Part shown: in pieces, positions 1 through 11,852 of the stretch
How the letters are laid out: the number at the start of each line of letters is the position of its first letter
Numbering within the stretch: position 1 is the stretch's first letter
NCBI GenBank assembly: GCA_029891345.1
Contig: CM057006.1
Coordinates: forward strand, 43,065,056-43,129,055
From: Dryococelus australis
Taxonomy: Eukaryota; Arthropoda; Insecta; Phasmatodea; Phasmatidae
Direction: 5' to 3'
DNA: 64,000 nt
Notes under the pieces: generated by a model
Databases searched by the model: none
What the model was told of the DNA's origin: nothing
Seen by the model: the letters and a program-made list of their open reading frames with translations, nothing else
Made by a program: the position numbers and the translations under genes

Positions 1-769
1 ATGAGAAACAATAAAAAAAATATCTTGTTTCGAGTGTTATCCCAAACAAGAAATATTGTTTTCAATACACGCAGGTATATTTTTAATTAGATTAAGTTAT
101 TTCGTTTGCAGCTCATTTCCTAATACGGCTTCTTACATTGGAGCACTTCAAAATAGTTGTATAAGCACATGTACTGACAGATTCCGCTGAAGTATTTTTT
201 TTGTAATCGAACAGTTAATTTTTTTCTTATCATTTCAACGAATTGCTGGGGGGGGGGGGGGGAAATTCATCTCGATCCAAAATTAATAATTTGCGTACAA
301 TGGGACATAAACCTATCAAATTTTATGTTGCCTCGTGCAAAGTCCTGACTGCACTACTCTTCTCCATTTCCTTGCCTTTGTCGCTCTCTTTTCTTAGTGC
401 CCTTCAGTCGGGTCTTGGGTGGGCTTGTGTATGCGAGATGTTGATAGTTTGGTGCAGTCGTACTGTTTCAGCGAGACGCAGTTATTCTCAGAATCCTAGC
501 AGATTCATGCGCTTGTTGCGTAGTTGTCACAGCTGTTTACGGAATATGTTTTTGCAACCACCATTGGTCGCATTTTTGGTAGTGCTGCCACTGTTAACTG
601 TGAGACAGTCATAACTGCTTGGTTTTTTTTTTGCATGGTCCTAGTGTGGTTAATTGTTCAGACTAGTACCTCGGTAGTTTGTTTTTCGCAATGAAAAACA
701 CTTGGGTTTCCACTGAGGGGGGACAGAAGCGTTTATAGGATTAAAACTGGTGTATATGCTGCTTATGTA
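1..769. other. Unassigned A+T-rich DNA
   Basis: I see no gene or recognisable repeat here. A run of about 14 G begins near 248. The 123-codon open frame at 243-614 starts inside that G run, is rich in leucine and serine, and has no recognisable domain, so I do not call it a gene. Confidence 0.5.
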
Positions 770-998
770 TATAGGCTATTCAGGGTAAAGTGAGCACTTT
801 TTAAGACCCTTTCAACAGGCAATAACCATTAATGATTGTAGCTCCAGACGTTAACTTTTGTTAGTGGTGAAATGTACACAGTGTGTTTATTATTCTGATG
901 ATAAAGTTTATATTAAAAAGTGACAGGAAGATAGAAATTTAATGAAAAGAAAAATTCAGCAGGGCCTTAAATTGCTCACTTTACCGTGAATTACATAT
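770..998 (+). mobile_element. Family A MITE, short form
   Basis: A non-autonomous DNA element of about 229 bp. It begins TATAGGCTATTCAGGGTAAA and ends with the inverted version (cactttaccgtgaattacata). The interior matches the other short A copies: a block around 'gacgttaacttttg' and 'acacagtgtgtttatta', then a purine-rich stretch. It has no coding capacity. The termini flank TA, which suggests mobilisation by a Tc1/mariner-type transposase; that is inferred from the ends only. It is one of the more diverged copies. Confidence 0.8.
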
Positions 999-1099
999 GA
1001 CATTACATTTGTTAACTTGCAAACTCGGTAGACTTCATTCGTACTATCAGGCCAGTGGTTTCGTTTTAAAAATAATAATTATTTCGTTTTGCATCATGT

Positions 1100-1367
1100 C
1101 TAGAGATGATGGAAAATCGTGAAAATAGTTTCATTTATGATTGGTCGAACAATGTTTTGAGTCGGCTAAGTTGTTTGCATACCAATTACGAACGTTCTGC
1201 CTTATAGTATCAGAATCCTCATTGGCCCAGTGAAATTGGGTAGTAGCTTCATATATGCATCGCAGCCAATAAGAGAAGGAAACTGTCAGACATGTATACA
1301 GTATGTTGAATCCTAGCAAACAGTCAAATTTTCCCGCGATAACTGCGATAAACCATATTCTCTAATC
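1100..1367 (+). mobile_element. Family E inverted-repeat element, copy 1
   Basis: About 268 bp that recurs in opposite orientation near 2414-2716. Shared blocks include 'cgaacgttctgccttatagt' and 'gttgaatcctagcaaacagt'. The ends are imperfect inverted repeats built on TAGAGATGATGG and on 'ttatcgcggg'. No coding capacity is visible. It is most simply a foldback or MITE-type DNA element of unassigned superfamily. Confidence 0.7.
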
Positions 1368-1370
1368 ATG

Positions 1371-2410
1371 TCCTATATTACAGTTACGGTAATGCATTAA
1401 TACGAATATATTTTTTAAGAGAGCAGGTAATTGATGTTTTGAAAGTAATGCAGAAGTGTTTATTGCGTGCTGCAAGCGATGAGTCTCCTACTGCTGACTA
1501 CAGTGGGAAATGAATCCTGCAATGTAATGAGGTATTTGGTTAAATGCGCCAGTCTCGCAGGGATGTGACTACATCACCAGGCTGCATCTCTGGATAACGA
1601 GTCTCGCATCACCCCAGCGTCTCGTCCCTCAACCCCTTTGGCGTGTTCGGGGAGTGCGCGATGGCTCATTACAATAACATCAACTTCGTTCCTCCTGTCA
1701 GAAGTCCGCCGCGACCCGAACGCGCCCCTCGCGTCGTCGTTTCGGAATGCACCCCCCCCCCCCTCCTTTCCCGGACGGCGTATCCCCGCTCCAGAACATT
1801 CTGGCTCCCACTACTCACTCCCAGTTATAATTAAGAGGCGAAGGGGCTGTCCTTATTTCCGCTTCGCAATTAGACACGAGTGTCGCTGCTGAGGAGAGCA
1901 GGAAAAAACGGGGGATGGTTGCAGAAGCGGAGATGAGGCGGGGTCGGCGAAACAAAATAAGACACACGACATAGAACTTGGAGAATAAATGTCAAAGAAG
2001 GGTCGTTAACGAAGAATGAAAGCTGGTCGAGAATGAAAGTTTCCATTTAATGCGCGTGACGCGGAAAGGGGTGGGGTGAAAGAGGGATGGCTGATGAAAC
2101 TGCTGACAATTAACTTGTGCGGCGAAAAGCCAGCCCCGAGGACCACAACTACGAGATTTGATCTTGCCTCCCATCTGTGGCGAACTCGAATGGCACACAG
2201 GGAGAAAAAGACTGCGAGATTTCCTTAATTTAGATGCCAAGCAGGAAGATCTAAAACCTTGCTATAGAATAAAACAAAAAATAATGTTAAAGACCCGTTT
2301 CTGTTGGCATTATTTATTACCGCGTTAGAATTATAGAAGTAATATGGTGTTCAAACCGCGTGTAGTATCTACTTTCTATGTTCTAACTACGTGACTTATA
2401 CGAAATGTTA
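1371..2410. other. Unassigned DNA with a G+C-richer patch
   Basis: Nothing gene-like is recognised. The part around 1560-1930 is G+C-richer and contains a C run near 1751-1762. Short overlapping open frames there lack domains. About 1.05 kb between the two E elements. Confidence 0.4.
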
Positions 2411-2413
2411 TAC

Positions 2414-2716
2414 TTAGAGATGATGGTTTATCGCGAGAAAAAGTGACTGTTTGCTAGGATTCAACATACTGTACACCTGTCCGACAGTTTTCTTTCCATA
2501 TAGGATGCCATGCATGTATGAAGATATTACCATTTACTCTGGACCAATAAGGATTCTGATAATTATGATACTATAAGGCAGAACGTTCGTGATTGATCTG
2601 CAAACAACTTAGCCGAGTTAAAACCTTGTTCGTCCAAACACGAAAGAATACACTAATTAGAGTGTTATAGAATATGTGTTGACTCAGAAAATCCTCGCGA
2701 TTTATCTCTATCTCTA
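2414..2716 (-). mobile_element. Family E inverted-repeat element, copy 2
   Basis: This is the inverted counterpart of copy 1 at 1100-1367, about 303 bp. It begins TAGAGATGATGGTTTATCGC and ends 'gcgatttatctctatctcta', so the ends are inverted repeats of each other. The interior reads 'actgtttgctaggattcaac' and 'actataaggcagaacgttcg', matching copy 1 on the other strand with many substitutions. There is no open frame of note. Confidence 0.7.
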
Positions 2717-3006
2717 GTTATAATCTTTAGTGCATTAATAAATGTTTTGAAATTTTAGTGTTTGGTCCTTTTCTGGCCACGTTTTATTGCAAGTAAAATA
2801 TGTTCAAGCTGCGCGCAAAATGTTATTGCACGAAGAAAGAAAAAAGAAAAGAATCATGCTTGTGTGTTGAAGAATCAAACGCCCATTCATTGTCTGAGCA
2901 CGTGGATCTGACAGTTCTGATGGCAGCTCGTATGTTAGTGCTTGGGACATACTTGGAAGACCTAAATCTCCAGTCTAGGACAGTTTTCTTGTGACCTTAG
3001 CGGATT

Positions 3007-3377
3007 TTTATATTAACTTAATGTACGAATGCATGGCGCAGAATATACAAGTGCTGCATATCCCTGCAATTGCTACTTGCGATACACACAAAGTTGAAAT
3101 CTATAATTATCCACAATGCTACGAAATATGTTAGAACATATGGCAAGCGCAGAAAAATAGCTTCGTAAGTCAAATTATTGGCTCCTTTACTTTATATTAA
3201 CTTAATGTACGAATGCATGGCGCAGAATATACAAGTGCTGCATATCCCTGCAATTGCTACTTGCGATACACACAAAGTTGAAATCTATAATTATCCATAA
3301 TGCTACGAAATATGTTAGAACATATGCCAAGCGCAGAAAAATAGCGTCGTAAGTCAAATTATTGGCTCCTTTACTTT
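3007..3377. repeat. Tandem duplication, period 184 bp, two units
   Basis: Unit 1 (3007-3190) and unit 2 (3191-3377) are nearly identical. I see about three mismatches: cacaatg/cataatg, atggcaag/atgccaag and gcttcg/gcgtcg. Each unit begins with TTTATATTAACTTAATG and ends with 'attggctcctttac'. Near-identity against strongly diverged surrounding repeats means the duplication is recent, or is an assembly artefact. There is no coding content. Confidence 0.9.
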
Positions 3378-4730
3378 ATCTACACAATTGTGTAAAAAAC
3401 CTCACTTTTGTAGTAACCACTACTGAATAAGTTTCAAATTTAAACAGCCATTATTTATCATAAATTGCGATTATTTATTAAATTAACACACGCAACAGCT
3501 GTAAGTTTCTTTAACAATCTAGGTATTCTACTTCGTACATTATTTTTCCTGTGGTGTGATATTTGCTTTAACTATGTAGAATGATGGTCTCTCAAACAAA
3601 GGGTTCTATAAAACTTGGCATATAAACATTTAGGTTAATTTTTTCATTACTAATTTTTTGTCTGCTTAGCCTTTAGAACATGCTTAATTGTATCATCACT
3701 ACACGTGTATAACTGCATTCGAATTTTTTTATTTCAACGTAATATTTTTAAATTTTTTGTTGATAGTGTTTTGTTTGTGCTTTTATGGCTGAGATGCCTT
3801 TTTAAACTCCATTTACTAAACCTCGATGAAGTATTAAATTACGGAGTAATTGATTGGACGAATTAATTATTTTTCTTTACGTAACGTTGACTACGGGAGC
3901 ACTGTCGTGATACGCTGACCAGATTGTTTTTGAAATTGTGACACACATCTGCGGTACACTTGTCGTAACGTTTTCAAAATTACGACACGCACTAGCGATC
4001 CACGCCCTTATTAATTACAAAATTACGATTCACGTTCATGACATGTTTACTAACAAACATTGACAGAAGCCAACTGACAAATACTCATTCTGATATTTGC
4101 ATCGAATTGCATCAATATGAAATGAGCTATTTTGAATAAACAGATGTGTGTGTTTATTATACCGAAAGGAAGTGACACGCTGCGTTATTTTTCATATTTG
4201 CAAAAAAAACTGGGCGTGCAGTTACGAGAATGTTAGGCAGCACGTCAGAGTATTATGTATTATAAGTAGAATACAATAGAGAAGTCTGGCGCAATGTATT
4301 TAAAATGGGCACAGAGGGAACAAGGAAGTAGGTGTCGACAGGCCGCCATGTTGTGACGTCGCCCGATCACCATGTTGGATCCAGGTAACCTTGACCTTGA
4401 ACTCATGTCCATGACCTTGAAACTAAGAAATACAATAAATTGTAGAAAAATTTTTAAATATCAAAACGAACTATTAATTTTTGTATATTTTAAAAAATGA
4501 TTTTAAGTTCTACATGTAGGTACGGGGTGAAAGAAGTTAGAAAAAAGTGTGAAAAAACCGCGAATAGACTATAATAATTTTAATTTCTAGGGGACATAAA
4601 GAAATGTCATCAGAAATTTAATTTTTCTGTGAATTAAACGAACTATCACATAAATTATTCTGGCCAGCGTGTTCACGTCAAGTTCATATCCCGAGGAGTG
4701 GTTTCATAATTAGGTTTCGCTGCTGGAAAT
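3378..4730. other. Unassigned A+T-rich DNA
   Basis: No gene, recognised element or long open frame is visible in this stretch. Confidence 0.45.
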
Positions 4731-4734
4731 GGAC

Positions 4735-5420
4735 GATGTCCCCCCCCCCCACACCCCCCCCCCCGCGAAGTTTGTATGTTGGTGGTCGATGTGTCCTTCG
4801 TAGCGGGGCTCTGGTATAACTTGTGGAGCTTGGTCGTAAGTGGCAATAACGTACTGCGGCGAGATCGAAGAAGGCAGTTGCAGTTGTCGGCCTGGGAGTC
4901 CTTGTTCAACAACGCGCGGGGGGGGGGGGGGGGAGGCTTGCTTAGCGCGGGATAGCCCGGCCAGCCAGCTACAACCTCCTCTCCCCTTTTTACACCAACC
5001 ACCCGATCCAGTGGTCCCACGAGTGGACAAATGTGGCCGGCGCTTAAGAGGTCTGGTTTATGGTCGCGCCGAGGGGGCGCCTGATCCTGACAAACGGCGT
5101 CGTTCGGCGTTGGTTCCGATCAGACGGCCACGCCCCCTTGCCCCCATACACCCCTCCTCGGCCCACTTCGAGGACCGAGGTCTGTGTCCGAGCCTGGAAG
5201 AAATCCTCTTAAGGGAGCCGTACGTGCGTTGCAAATTGCCACCCCTGGTGGCTCCTGTTCGTGGTTCTTATCTGGACGCCTGGAAGAACCCCCGGCTCCG
5301 CCCCCATCTCTTCTTCGTAACCACGGAGCAGTTCCAGGGGTTGGAGGGACGCTCGCCCTTGTCGGACGACACGAGGGTGCGCGGTGTCGCCTTGTAAAAC
5401 ATAGCACTCTCGGGTACAGT
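4735..5420. other. G+C- and CpG-rich island
   Basis: A sharply bounded G+C-rich, CpG-rich stretch of about 690 bp in A+T-rich surroundings, with C runs near 4740-4763 and a G run near 4919-4933. Several overlapping open frames exist on both strands, including 4840-5397 on the plus strand (185 codons), 4673-5020 and 5120-5506 on the minus strand. Being open in several frames on both strands is what G+C-rich DNA gives by chance. None shows a recognisable domain. It could be a CpG-island promoter, a first exon or repeat debris; the sequence does not decide. Confidence 0.4.
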
Positions 5421-5474
5421 GTTCTCCGCCCTAATAGGTCGGGACCGACACTCGTGCTTTTCGTGGCCCACTGA

Positions 5475-5495
5475 GAGCACTTTTGAAAGCCCTGG
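5475..5495 (+). repeat. Tiny fragment of a family A terminus
   Basis: The string gagcacttttgaaagccctg is identical to the inner part of the family A terminal repeat. No matching second end is visible nearby. It is either a deleted remnant or chance. Confidence 0.4.
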
Positions 5496-6182
5496 TTACG
5501 ATCCATTTCTATGCACTACGTTTATTTTTAAACTATATTTAAAATCATCATTACCATGGGGGCTTATCGCTTTACTCAGGTGTCGAGCAAGGTTATCTGA
5601 AGTTATTAGAAAAGTAAATGTTTTAAAATGTTGCTAATGCATACATTTTTATGCATTTTAAAAACAGCAAAATTAATTATTTTGGGATTCACAAACGTTT
5701 ACCTACGGAACTGCTTTCTCTCCTTCGTTGCCAGCTTTGCTGGGCGTTTGCCACTCAGATAGCGGTAGTGATATTTTTCAAAAAGTGATTTCAAATGTTC
5801 TCAATTAAACGTGAACAGTCTATAGTGGCCAAACCATATTTTTTTTTCGCAAGTAATGAGTTTAAGTGAAGGACGCTGATCAGGAAAGGTTCCTTGATGA
5901 GGGCGGAGGTTTGAGCTAAGCGTAGTTTTTAAGAGCTGCTCCGGTATATATTAAAACTTCATGTAGAATGGTTAGTGGCTGTTATACAATCACGTAAGTT
6001 AACTGTAGTGACAACTAAGAACATGCACTAATTGCCATAAAAAATGCCCCATCCAAAACGAATTATTCACAGGAGGCGGGAGTTGGGATACATCCGCAAG
6101 AGCCGGATGAGGAGAAGGGGTAATGTGGCGGCAACACTGCTACAACCCGAAGTCGTGTTTAGTATTGATCATTGTGGGTGTG
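5496..6182. other. Unassigned DNA
   Basis: No gene or recognised repeat is seen. Small open frames have no domain. Confidence 0.4.
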
Positions 6183-6420
6183 GAATCTGTTCATGGTAAA
6201 GTGAGCACTTTTGAAATCTCTATCATTTGGAATAACAGCCAATAAATATGTTTTATTTAATCCATAGACTTTAACTTCTGAGTGCGGTGGAATATACACA
6301 TTATGTTTATTACATACATGGTAATATTTTTTAAAAAGGTAGTTAAAGGACAAAAAAATGGCTGAAAGAAAAATGTAACTAGGGCGTCAAAAGTGCTATC
6401 TTTACCGTGAGCAGCCTATA
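6183..6420 (+). mobile_element. Family A MITE, short form
   Basis: About 238 bp. The left end reads ctgttcatggtaaagtgagc and the right end reads 'atctttaccgtgagcagcctata'. The interior carries the short-form blocks 'ggaataacagccaataaata' and 'gagtgcggtggaatatacac'. The 64-codon minus-strand open frame here is only a translation of the element. Confidence 0.85.
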
Positions 6421-7030
6421 TCATGCTTCTGCGACGCTTTCCACACACGTGTGTTCATCTTGCAGAGTTTGAGAGAGGATGAATCGCTGGAGAACGGGTG
6501 GGGCAGGGCGGTCGTCTTGTCGAATGGACCGCCTCCTGTACCGTTGCTAGCGAACTGCGCGACGGTGGCGGAAGCAAGGGAACATGAGGGAATGCTTACG
6601 CGACGGCGAACCTCTGGGTGACCTGGAATAATCACCATAGGAGGTGAAGGTTGAATCGTCCGACAGGCACGACCTCAACAAACATTGTCACCTTCCGCCA
6701 AGCAGCAACGTTCATTTGCCGCGTCGTTATGTATTTTCACCTGCACTATTGCGAGGCGGCTTGCAGAAGACGAATTACGTTCTCGATGTCCTTTATCTGC
6801 TGTCTTTCATTGACATCCCAGGATGACGACTTTGTCTGTAGTTTTCTCGCAATCGCGATGTGTGGGCGGCTGAGGAATGACGATTAATTGTATTTTGTGA
6901 CGAATGCAGGTTTTGCCGGGGCACAAATGACTACCGCACTACAGTATAGAGAGGGCACTGAAGAGCGCACAAGTCTGCGAGTTGTTTGTTGAGCGACACA
7001 CCTGAACTGGTGACATTGTTGTGTGGCTGG
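6421..7030. other. Unassigned DNA upstream of the transposase relic
   Basis: Two short open frames at 6644-6887 overlap in different phases and have no recognisable domain. No element ends are recognised. Confidence 0.35.
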
Positions 7031-7061
7031 CAGTCACCTGTGATTCCAGTCTTCTTTGAAA

Positions 7062-7335
7062 ATGGCCAAGGGGACTCTGGTGGCACAGAGTCACGTTGAG
7101 GATATTGTTGCTTAACGTGGTTCCCTTCAAGGCGTGGCTTCAGCGGGGCAGTTTTACCAACAGGATAATGCCCACCTACGTACGGGACGGGTTCCTCAGG
7201 ACATCCTTCCTTGACTAACCCGTTCTCCAAACTTGCCTCCCATAGAACACGTATGGAGGCAGCTGGGTGGGCAGCACGTTCCGTCAAATGGCCTGCAGCA
7301 TGGAGCTGCAGTTGCCAACAACAGTGAAACGATCT
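7062..7335 (+). pseudogene. Decayed Tc1/mariner-type transposase fragment
   Basis: Reading codons from 7062 gives a recognisable C-terminal half of a Tc1-like DDE transposase. Seen directly: GTLVAQSHVEDI (family pattern 'GTLTAQRYVDEIL'); FYQQDNAH at 7152-7175, containing the second catalytic Asp at 7164-7166; and SPNLPPIEHVWRQLG from about 7227, containing the catalytic Glu at 7245-7247. The frame is broken by stops at 7113 (TAA) and 7212 (TGA). Only 26 residues separate Asp and Glu, where Tc1 elements usually have 34, so about 24 bp have been lost in phase. The N-terminal DNA-binding part and first Asp are not recognisable, and I see no flanking inverted repeats. The 118-codon minus-strand frame over the same DNA is antisense shadow. 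Role in life: cut-and-paste transposition at TA. It is inactive now. Confidence 0.85.
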
Positions 7336-8685
7336 TGGCTGGCGAAGAACCCGTTGTGTAGTCCCGGCGTTGTCAGTTCACGAAGTCCACAGCAACAGGA
7401 AACACGGCCCGCATTTCCTCATACTAACTGTACATTTACGTGAATGCAAGTGTATATGTCCTGAGATATCATGGAAGTCAACTATCACCACATCAGCGAT
7501 TGATGCGTACTTAACGCGACAGAACCCGTGCTGTTTCTCAGCGGACTTATTTTTTACTCGCGCCTTGGCAGTAGTCATTAAAGCTGTCTAATTTTATGCG
7601 GATCTAATGACCGTGCATATCATCGTACGCAGTACAGTGGGTTCCAAATGGTCACTCAGTTCGTATTTTGGGGTGTACTGATTTCAGCACGGTTGTTGTC
7701 AAAATGGAAATTTAGCTTACAACTGTAATGCGCATATTGCATACTTCTTAGCTAGCCTTGAGGATTACCTTACCTGGCTTGCAGCAGTAATCGCGTGTAT
7801 AATATAACTAATGACATGTGATTAAAATATTGAATATTTGCAGTATTATCTTAAGGAAAATTTTTCCACTTGGCAATATTGACTCACGAATTTTTAAACA
7901 CTGCTGAATAACATCATTGCTTCATGCCGGGAGGCAATTTTGAGACCGATAAAAATATCTTGCTAAGTCAGTGCTGAAACAGTACCATACACGTGTAGCT
8001 GCCTCGTGCGTTATCCACGTGTGTTGTGCGTGTGTTAACAAATACAACCGTTAGTAGATGTACTTACCTCCGGGCGACACATGGCGACACCCACGAGCAT
8101 GCTTGTTACCCGCCTGATGTCAGCGGACCTCGGCCGTCGACGATAACGGGCGCTGGGGCGGCGCCTCGCTGCAGCTGTCGACGACGGCGTCCTACCTCCG
8201 TAACGGCCGGGGTGCGTTCACCCGGGGGTGGAAAGGGGGTGGAAAAAAAAAAGGGTGGGAGCGCAGGGACACGGCCGATTTCTGCCTTCGACGACGTCGT
8301 TCTCGCCACCTGCGGCTAGCCCTTGCGATGGCCCTGGGCTACTCATGCACACCCCCTACCTCAACCCCTTTAATACTACCTTTCACCCCCCCCCCTCTTT
8401 CTAACCCCTCCGAAACCTCGCCGGCAAACATGTGGACAGGGGGTTATCGTCCTCTTCCCTCCAGCTGTTACCTTTTCCGGGACATTCGCAATAACTACGG
8501 TGCTGTCTCGTAATCTGCATAACAGTTAGTCCCCCTACCTCCCTACCAGCTGATGCCCGAAAATCCCTCTCTCGAATGTGCACGTGATTACGAGAAAGAG
8601 AGACGAAAAAGCGGTTGTAGTCGAGTAAACAAGGAGGGGAAAATTCGGCTCCGTGTACGCCTCAGTCTACTAAAGTCACGACTGT
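7336..8685. other. Unassigned DNA with a CpG-rich patch at 8090-8330
   Basis: No gene is recognised. The 8090-8330 patch is G+C- and CpG-rich and ends in pyrimidine-rich runs near 8340-8410. Open frames in it run on both strands and lack domains. Confidence 0.35.
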
Positions 8686-9180
8686 TATAGGCTATTCAAG
8701 TTTGAGCATTTTTGAAAGCCCTGCTTAAGGTGGCCGCCTGGTTGAAGGAATGTGGCACGTCTGAGGCTGAAAAGCGTGGGAGTCGCTAGGGGCGACTCGA
8801 GACATGCGGATCAACTGTCTCGTCGCCTGTACGCGCGAAGCACTTTGCTGGCGTGCAGTCTTGCCGTCCATAACGCACCTCTATAAGATTTTGTGACGTA
8901 ATAATAAAAGTAAAGGTTCGATGCACGTCCCTGTTTAGGAATGTTCATTTCTAAAGGCGACCGGTTCGAACCATTTACACTATCACAAAAACACGCTTTA
9001 GAGAGAAATGGAGGAACTGAAAAACGTATGCCGAAGTGTGACGTTTCTGAAATGCTATTCGCAAGCAGACCTCGCTCAGATACTCTGGACGGTTTTTTAA
9101 TGAAATGTTTTCTGCCTAAGCTCTGCACACCCTTCGGTGGCCTACCCAGACGGCCACCTTAAGATATGTTTTTATTCTCA
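8686..9180. mobile_element. Family A fragment split by a TTAA element
   Basis: A left end of family A, TATAGGCTATTCAAGTTTGA..., runs to 'gaaagccctgc' at 8724. It is then interrupted by the element at 8729-9158. After the second TTAA the text continues 'gatatg', which fits the usual A continuation 'ctgcttaagat'. No right A terminus follows, so this copy is truncated as well as interrupted. Confidence 0.65.
8729..9158. mobile_element. TTAA-flanked piggyBac-like MITE, copy P1
   Basis: 430 bp with terminal inverted repeats GGTGGCCGCCTGG and CCAGACGGCCACC, flanked on both sides by TTAA (8725-8728 and 9159-9162). A TTAA target duplication is diagnostic of piggyBac-type insertion, though other TTAA-specific families exist. 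There is no transposase; the 105-codon minus-strand frame inside has no recognisable domain. It landed in a family A fragment and so is younger than it. Confidence 0.8.
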
Positions 9181-9606
9181 GTTTGTATCCTTCTCCTGTA
9201 TTTATAATTATTAATATTGCTATCGACCAGAGCACTTTAGTCATGAGTCATACCAGCGAAGCCACATAAGTTAATGTGTTAATAATATTCGCGATGCATC
9301 TGGATGTGCCAGACAAGTGCCGAAAATTCGAAACCAGAAATATTTACACAAACCCTTTGCAAAATTTTTAAATTTTTCTTTGTCACTTATACCCAGTTAC
9401 AAACATGTGTAAAAGCACAGAAATTGCCCCTGTAAACTTTCTCTTTTGTACGTGACAAGATACACTGTAATCTTAAAAAATGTTTCCTTACAACAGACGT
9501 TCTGTAGATTTTATAAAACTGTATTGCCTTTAATTACGTTCGTAGGAAAGAAAGGCTTGCGCGATCATGCGGTTATGTGTTTTCTCCTTTGCCCAATAAT
9601 GTTTGT
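9163..9606. other. Unassigned A+T-rich DNA
   Basis: Apart from a possible few bases of the interrupted A element, nothing is recognised. Confidence 0.4.
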
Positions 9607-9607
9607 A

Positions 9608-10028
9608 AAGGCTGTTCACTATAAGGTGAGCACTTTTGAAATCAACTTTAGGAAAATGTCACTACCTCTGCCTGTATATACTTTAACGGGCGCACTGAGT
9701 GTCACGCGCCCAGTAAAGTTGGTAACGATGAATGGAAAGTAATTCCATATCGTAACGTTTAATATAAAGTGTTAGGTAACTATTTATAATACTTAAAATT
9801 ATTGTTTTCGCTTTCCGTTTTTTATGCATCGAAGTGAAAAAATGAACCAGATTTTTAATGTATTTACTTTTCTAATATTTCCAAAGTTTCACCTGACCGA
9901 CGCATGAATAAAGTGATGAGGTCCATGGCAGTATTAATTTTACATGAGGTGGAAGAATACACAATGTGCATACAAGTAGATCTTAAGCAGGGCTTTCAAA
10001 AGTGCTCATTTTACCGTGAACAGCCTAT
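9608..10028 (+). mobile_element. Family A MITE, long form
   Basis: About 420 bp. The left end is ggctgttcactataaggtga and the right end 'cattttaccgtgaacagcctata'. The long-form interior has 'cgcccagtaaagttggtaac', 'atgcatcgaagtg' and 'cacctgaccgacgcatgaat'. The 98-codon frame at 9446-9742 straddles its left edge and is not a gene. Confidence 0.85.
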
Positions 10029-11850
10029 AACCATCAACAGAGTGCGTAACATTTTGTAAGTATGTAGTGCCAACGACTGTCACCCCGACACAGACATTCG
10101 CAGGACAGTATATTTTGCATTAGAAACTGTAACTGCGGAAATGTGCGCTCCGTCTACAGAGTTGTAACGTCATTCTGAAGCGCGGCAATTCTTTAAAATA
10201 CTCCGACTCAATTCTTCAGGAAAGTTAGCGTTATTATAAATTTCACTCTCGATACTCCATGCTATTTTTTATTAACAACGATTCGAAAGTTTTTTTTCTT
10301 CACATATATTGATTCTTTTTCGTGGAATATAATTAATTCTATTTCCATTTACAGCAGTGCAAGATGAAACAAAAGCCTCTATTTTGTCATATTTGTATTG
10401 TTTTGTACGTCTACATAGTAGGATGTTGCAATTTTTTACAAGGAAATATTTCTGCAGCACTACAAAAGATGCTTTTGGAAATAATTTTTCCGATGATGTT
10501 TCTTGTAAAAGTTATGAAAACAGTGTGAGACCCCCAATGCCTCTTACAATGAACTCAGCAAACACATAACTAAACGTATTTTAAAACACATTTTTAAAGG
10601 GTTTTACAACATCCTCACACAATACTAAAGCCACTCTCCCCGGGAGAAGTACAATGCACTCTTTTAAAAAACGCAACAAAAATACCATACATTAAAACTG
10701 GTTATTTTTCCAGTAACATCATAATTATAGTAGCATCCTCTTCCTGACTGAAATTGGCCTTTGTTTTTTTTTAATCTTCTTTATTTCAACTCTAGAAAAC
10801 ACCACAACCTGCCGAGGCGATAGTCTCTTGTCCAGTTTCTGTAGTTTCAGTCTTGTAACGATTTTCGTAAATCTTAACTCAGGTATATAAAACTTCCTGC
10901 CTGTAGTTAAGGTTATACTGAATGACGTATTGAGATATGTTAAATTAACTGTAATGTTATTAAGAATGTTTTTATGACGAGAAAATTTCCACTCTTTTAT
11001 GTTAATTATCTCTTGCGTGGAATACTCTCCACTACTAGCTGAATTCTTGACACGCGAGCTGTGTTCTCAACCACGTTGATTATCCGCTATACAGTGTTAA
11101 TGAAGCACGGAAGGTCCTTGAAAGGCAAAAATTAAACAGGGCGAATAAAGTACTGCCATCGAGGTGGCTTGCGGACTGATTGAACGTAATCCTCACGCAG
11201 CAGGGGGTGGTGTGTGTGGCGAATTTCAAAATGAAAGCTACCCTCGGACTCATGTCAGGCGAAGTTAATAGTTTTAGCGCGCCAGCCGCTGCCATTGACA
11301 GCTTCCAGGCATTAAATAGTCAATCAAACAAATAATCCCCGGTGTCATGAGCGTGCGGGATGGGAACCGTGTTACCACTTGCGGGAGGCTCCCGAGCTCG
11401 CGTCAGGAATACGAGATTATTTCCACGAGGTGGTGATTCGGGTCGTTGAAGTAGGGTGGTGTTGAGCGCACTTAACCGGCTGCGAGATAACCTGTTTCCG
11501 ACTCCGGCCGATCAAACACCGTTTACAACACTTTGCCTTGAAATTTTGCTACACTTCCGTTCACCCCCGTTTTAATGCGACTACATTTTAAAGTTGTAGC
11601 CATGAATGGCAGGCGTAGCTGGTAAGGAAGTTTAGTTACACATGATATTTCTTTTATAATTTATATTTCAGTATAATACAATGTAATACTGGTTTATTAG
11701 ATAACTATTATCAACGCTTGGTTCATCTGCTGTGTTAAGGTGAATTACGTTCTGATTGAATCAATAATTTGTTAGGACATAAGTTTTTGGCCACACTGGT
11801 ATTAGTACCGCGGAAAGAGATTGATACCAGGGATTTGATTTGTTATACTA
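10029..11850. other. Unassigned DNA
   Basis: About 1.8 kb, mostly A+T-rich, with short homopolymer runs. The 71-codon minus-strand frame at 11080-11295 has no recognisable domain. No element ends are seen. Confidence 0.4.
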
Positions 11851-11852
11851 TT

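Noticed and set aside
4840-5397. 185-codon plus-strand frame in a G+C-rich island
   Set aside because: Frames on the opposite strand are open over the same bases and there is no recognisable domain, so base composition explains it. Kept only as an island.
6931-7287. 118-codon minus-strand frame
   Set aside because: It is antisense to the Tc1-type transposase relic, whose QQDNAH and IEHVW motifs fix the real strand as plus.
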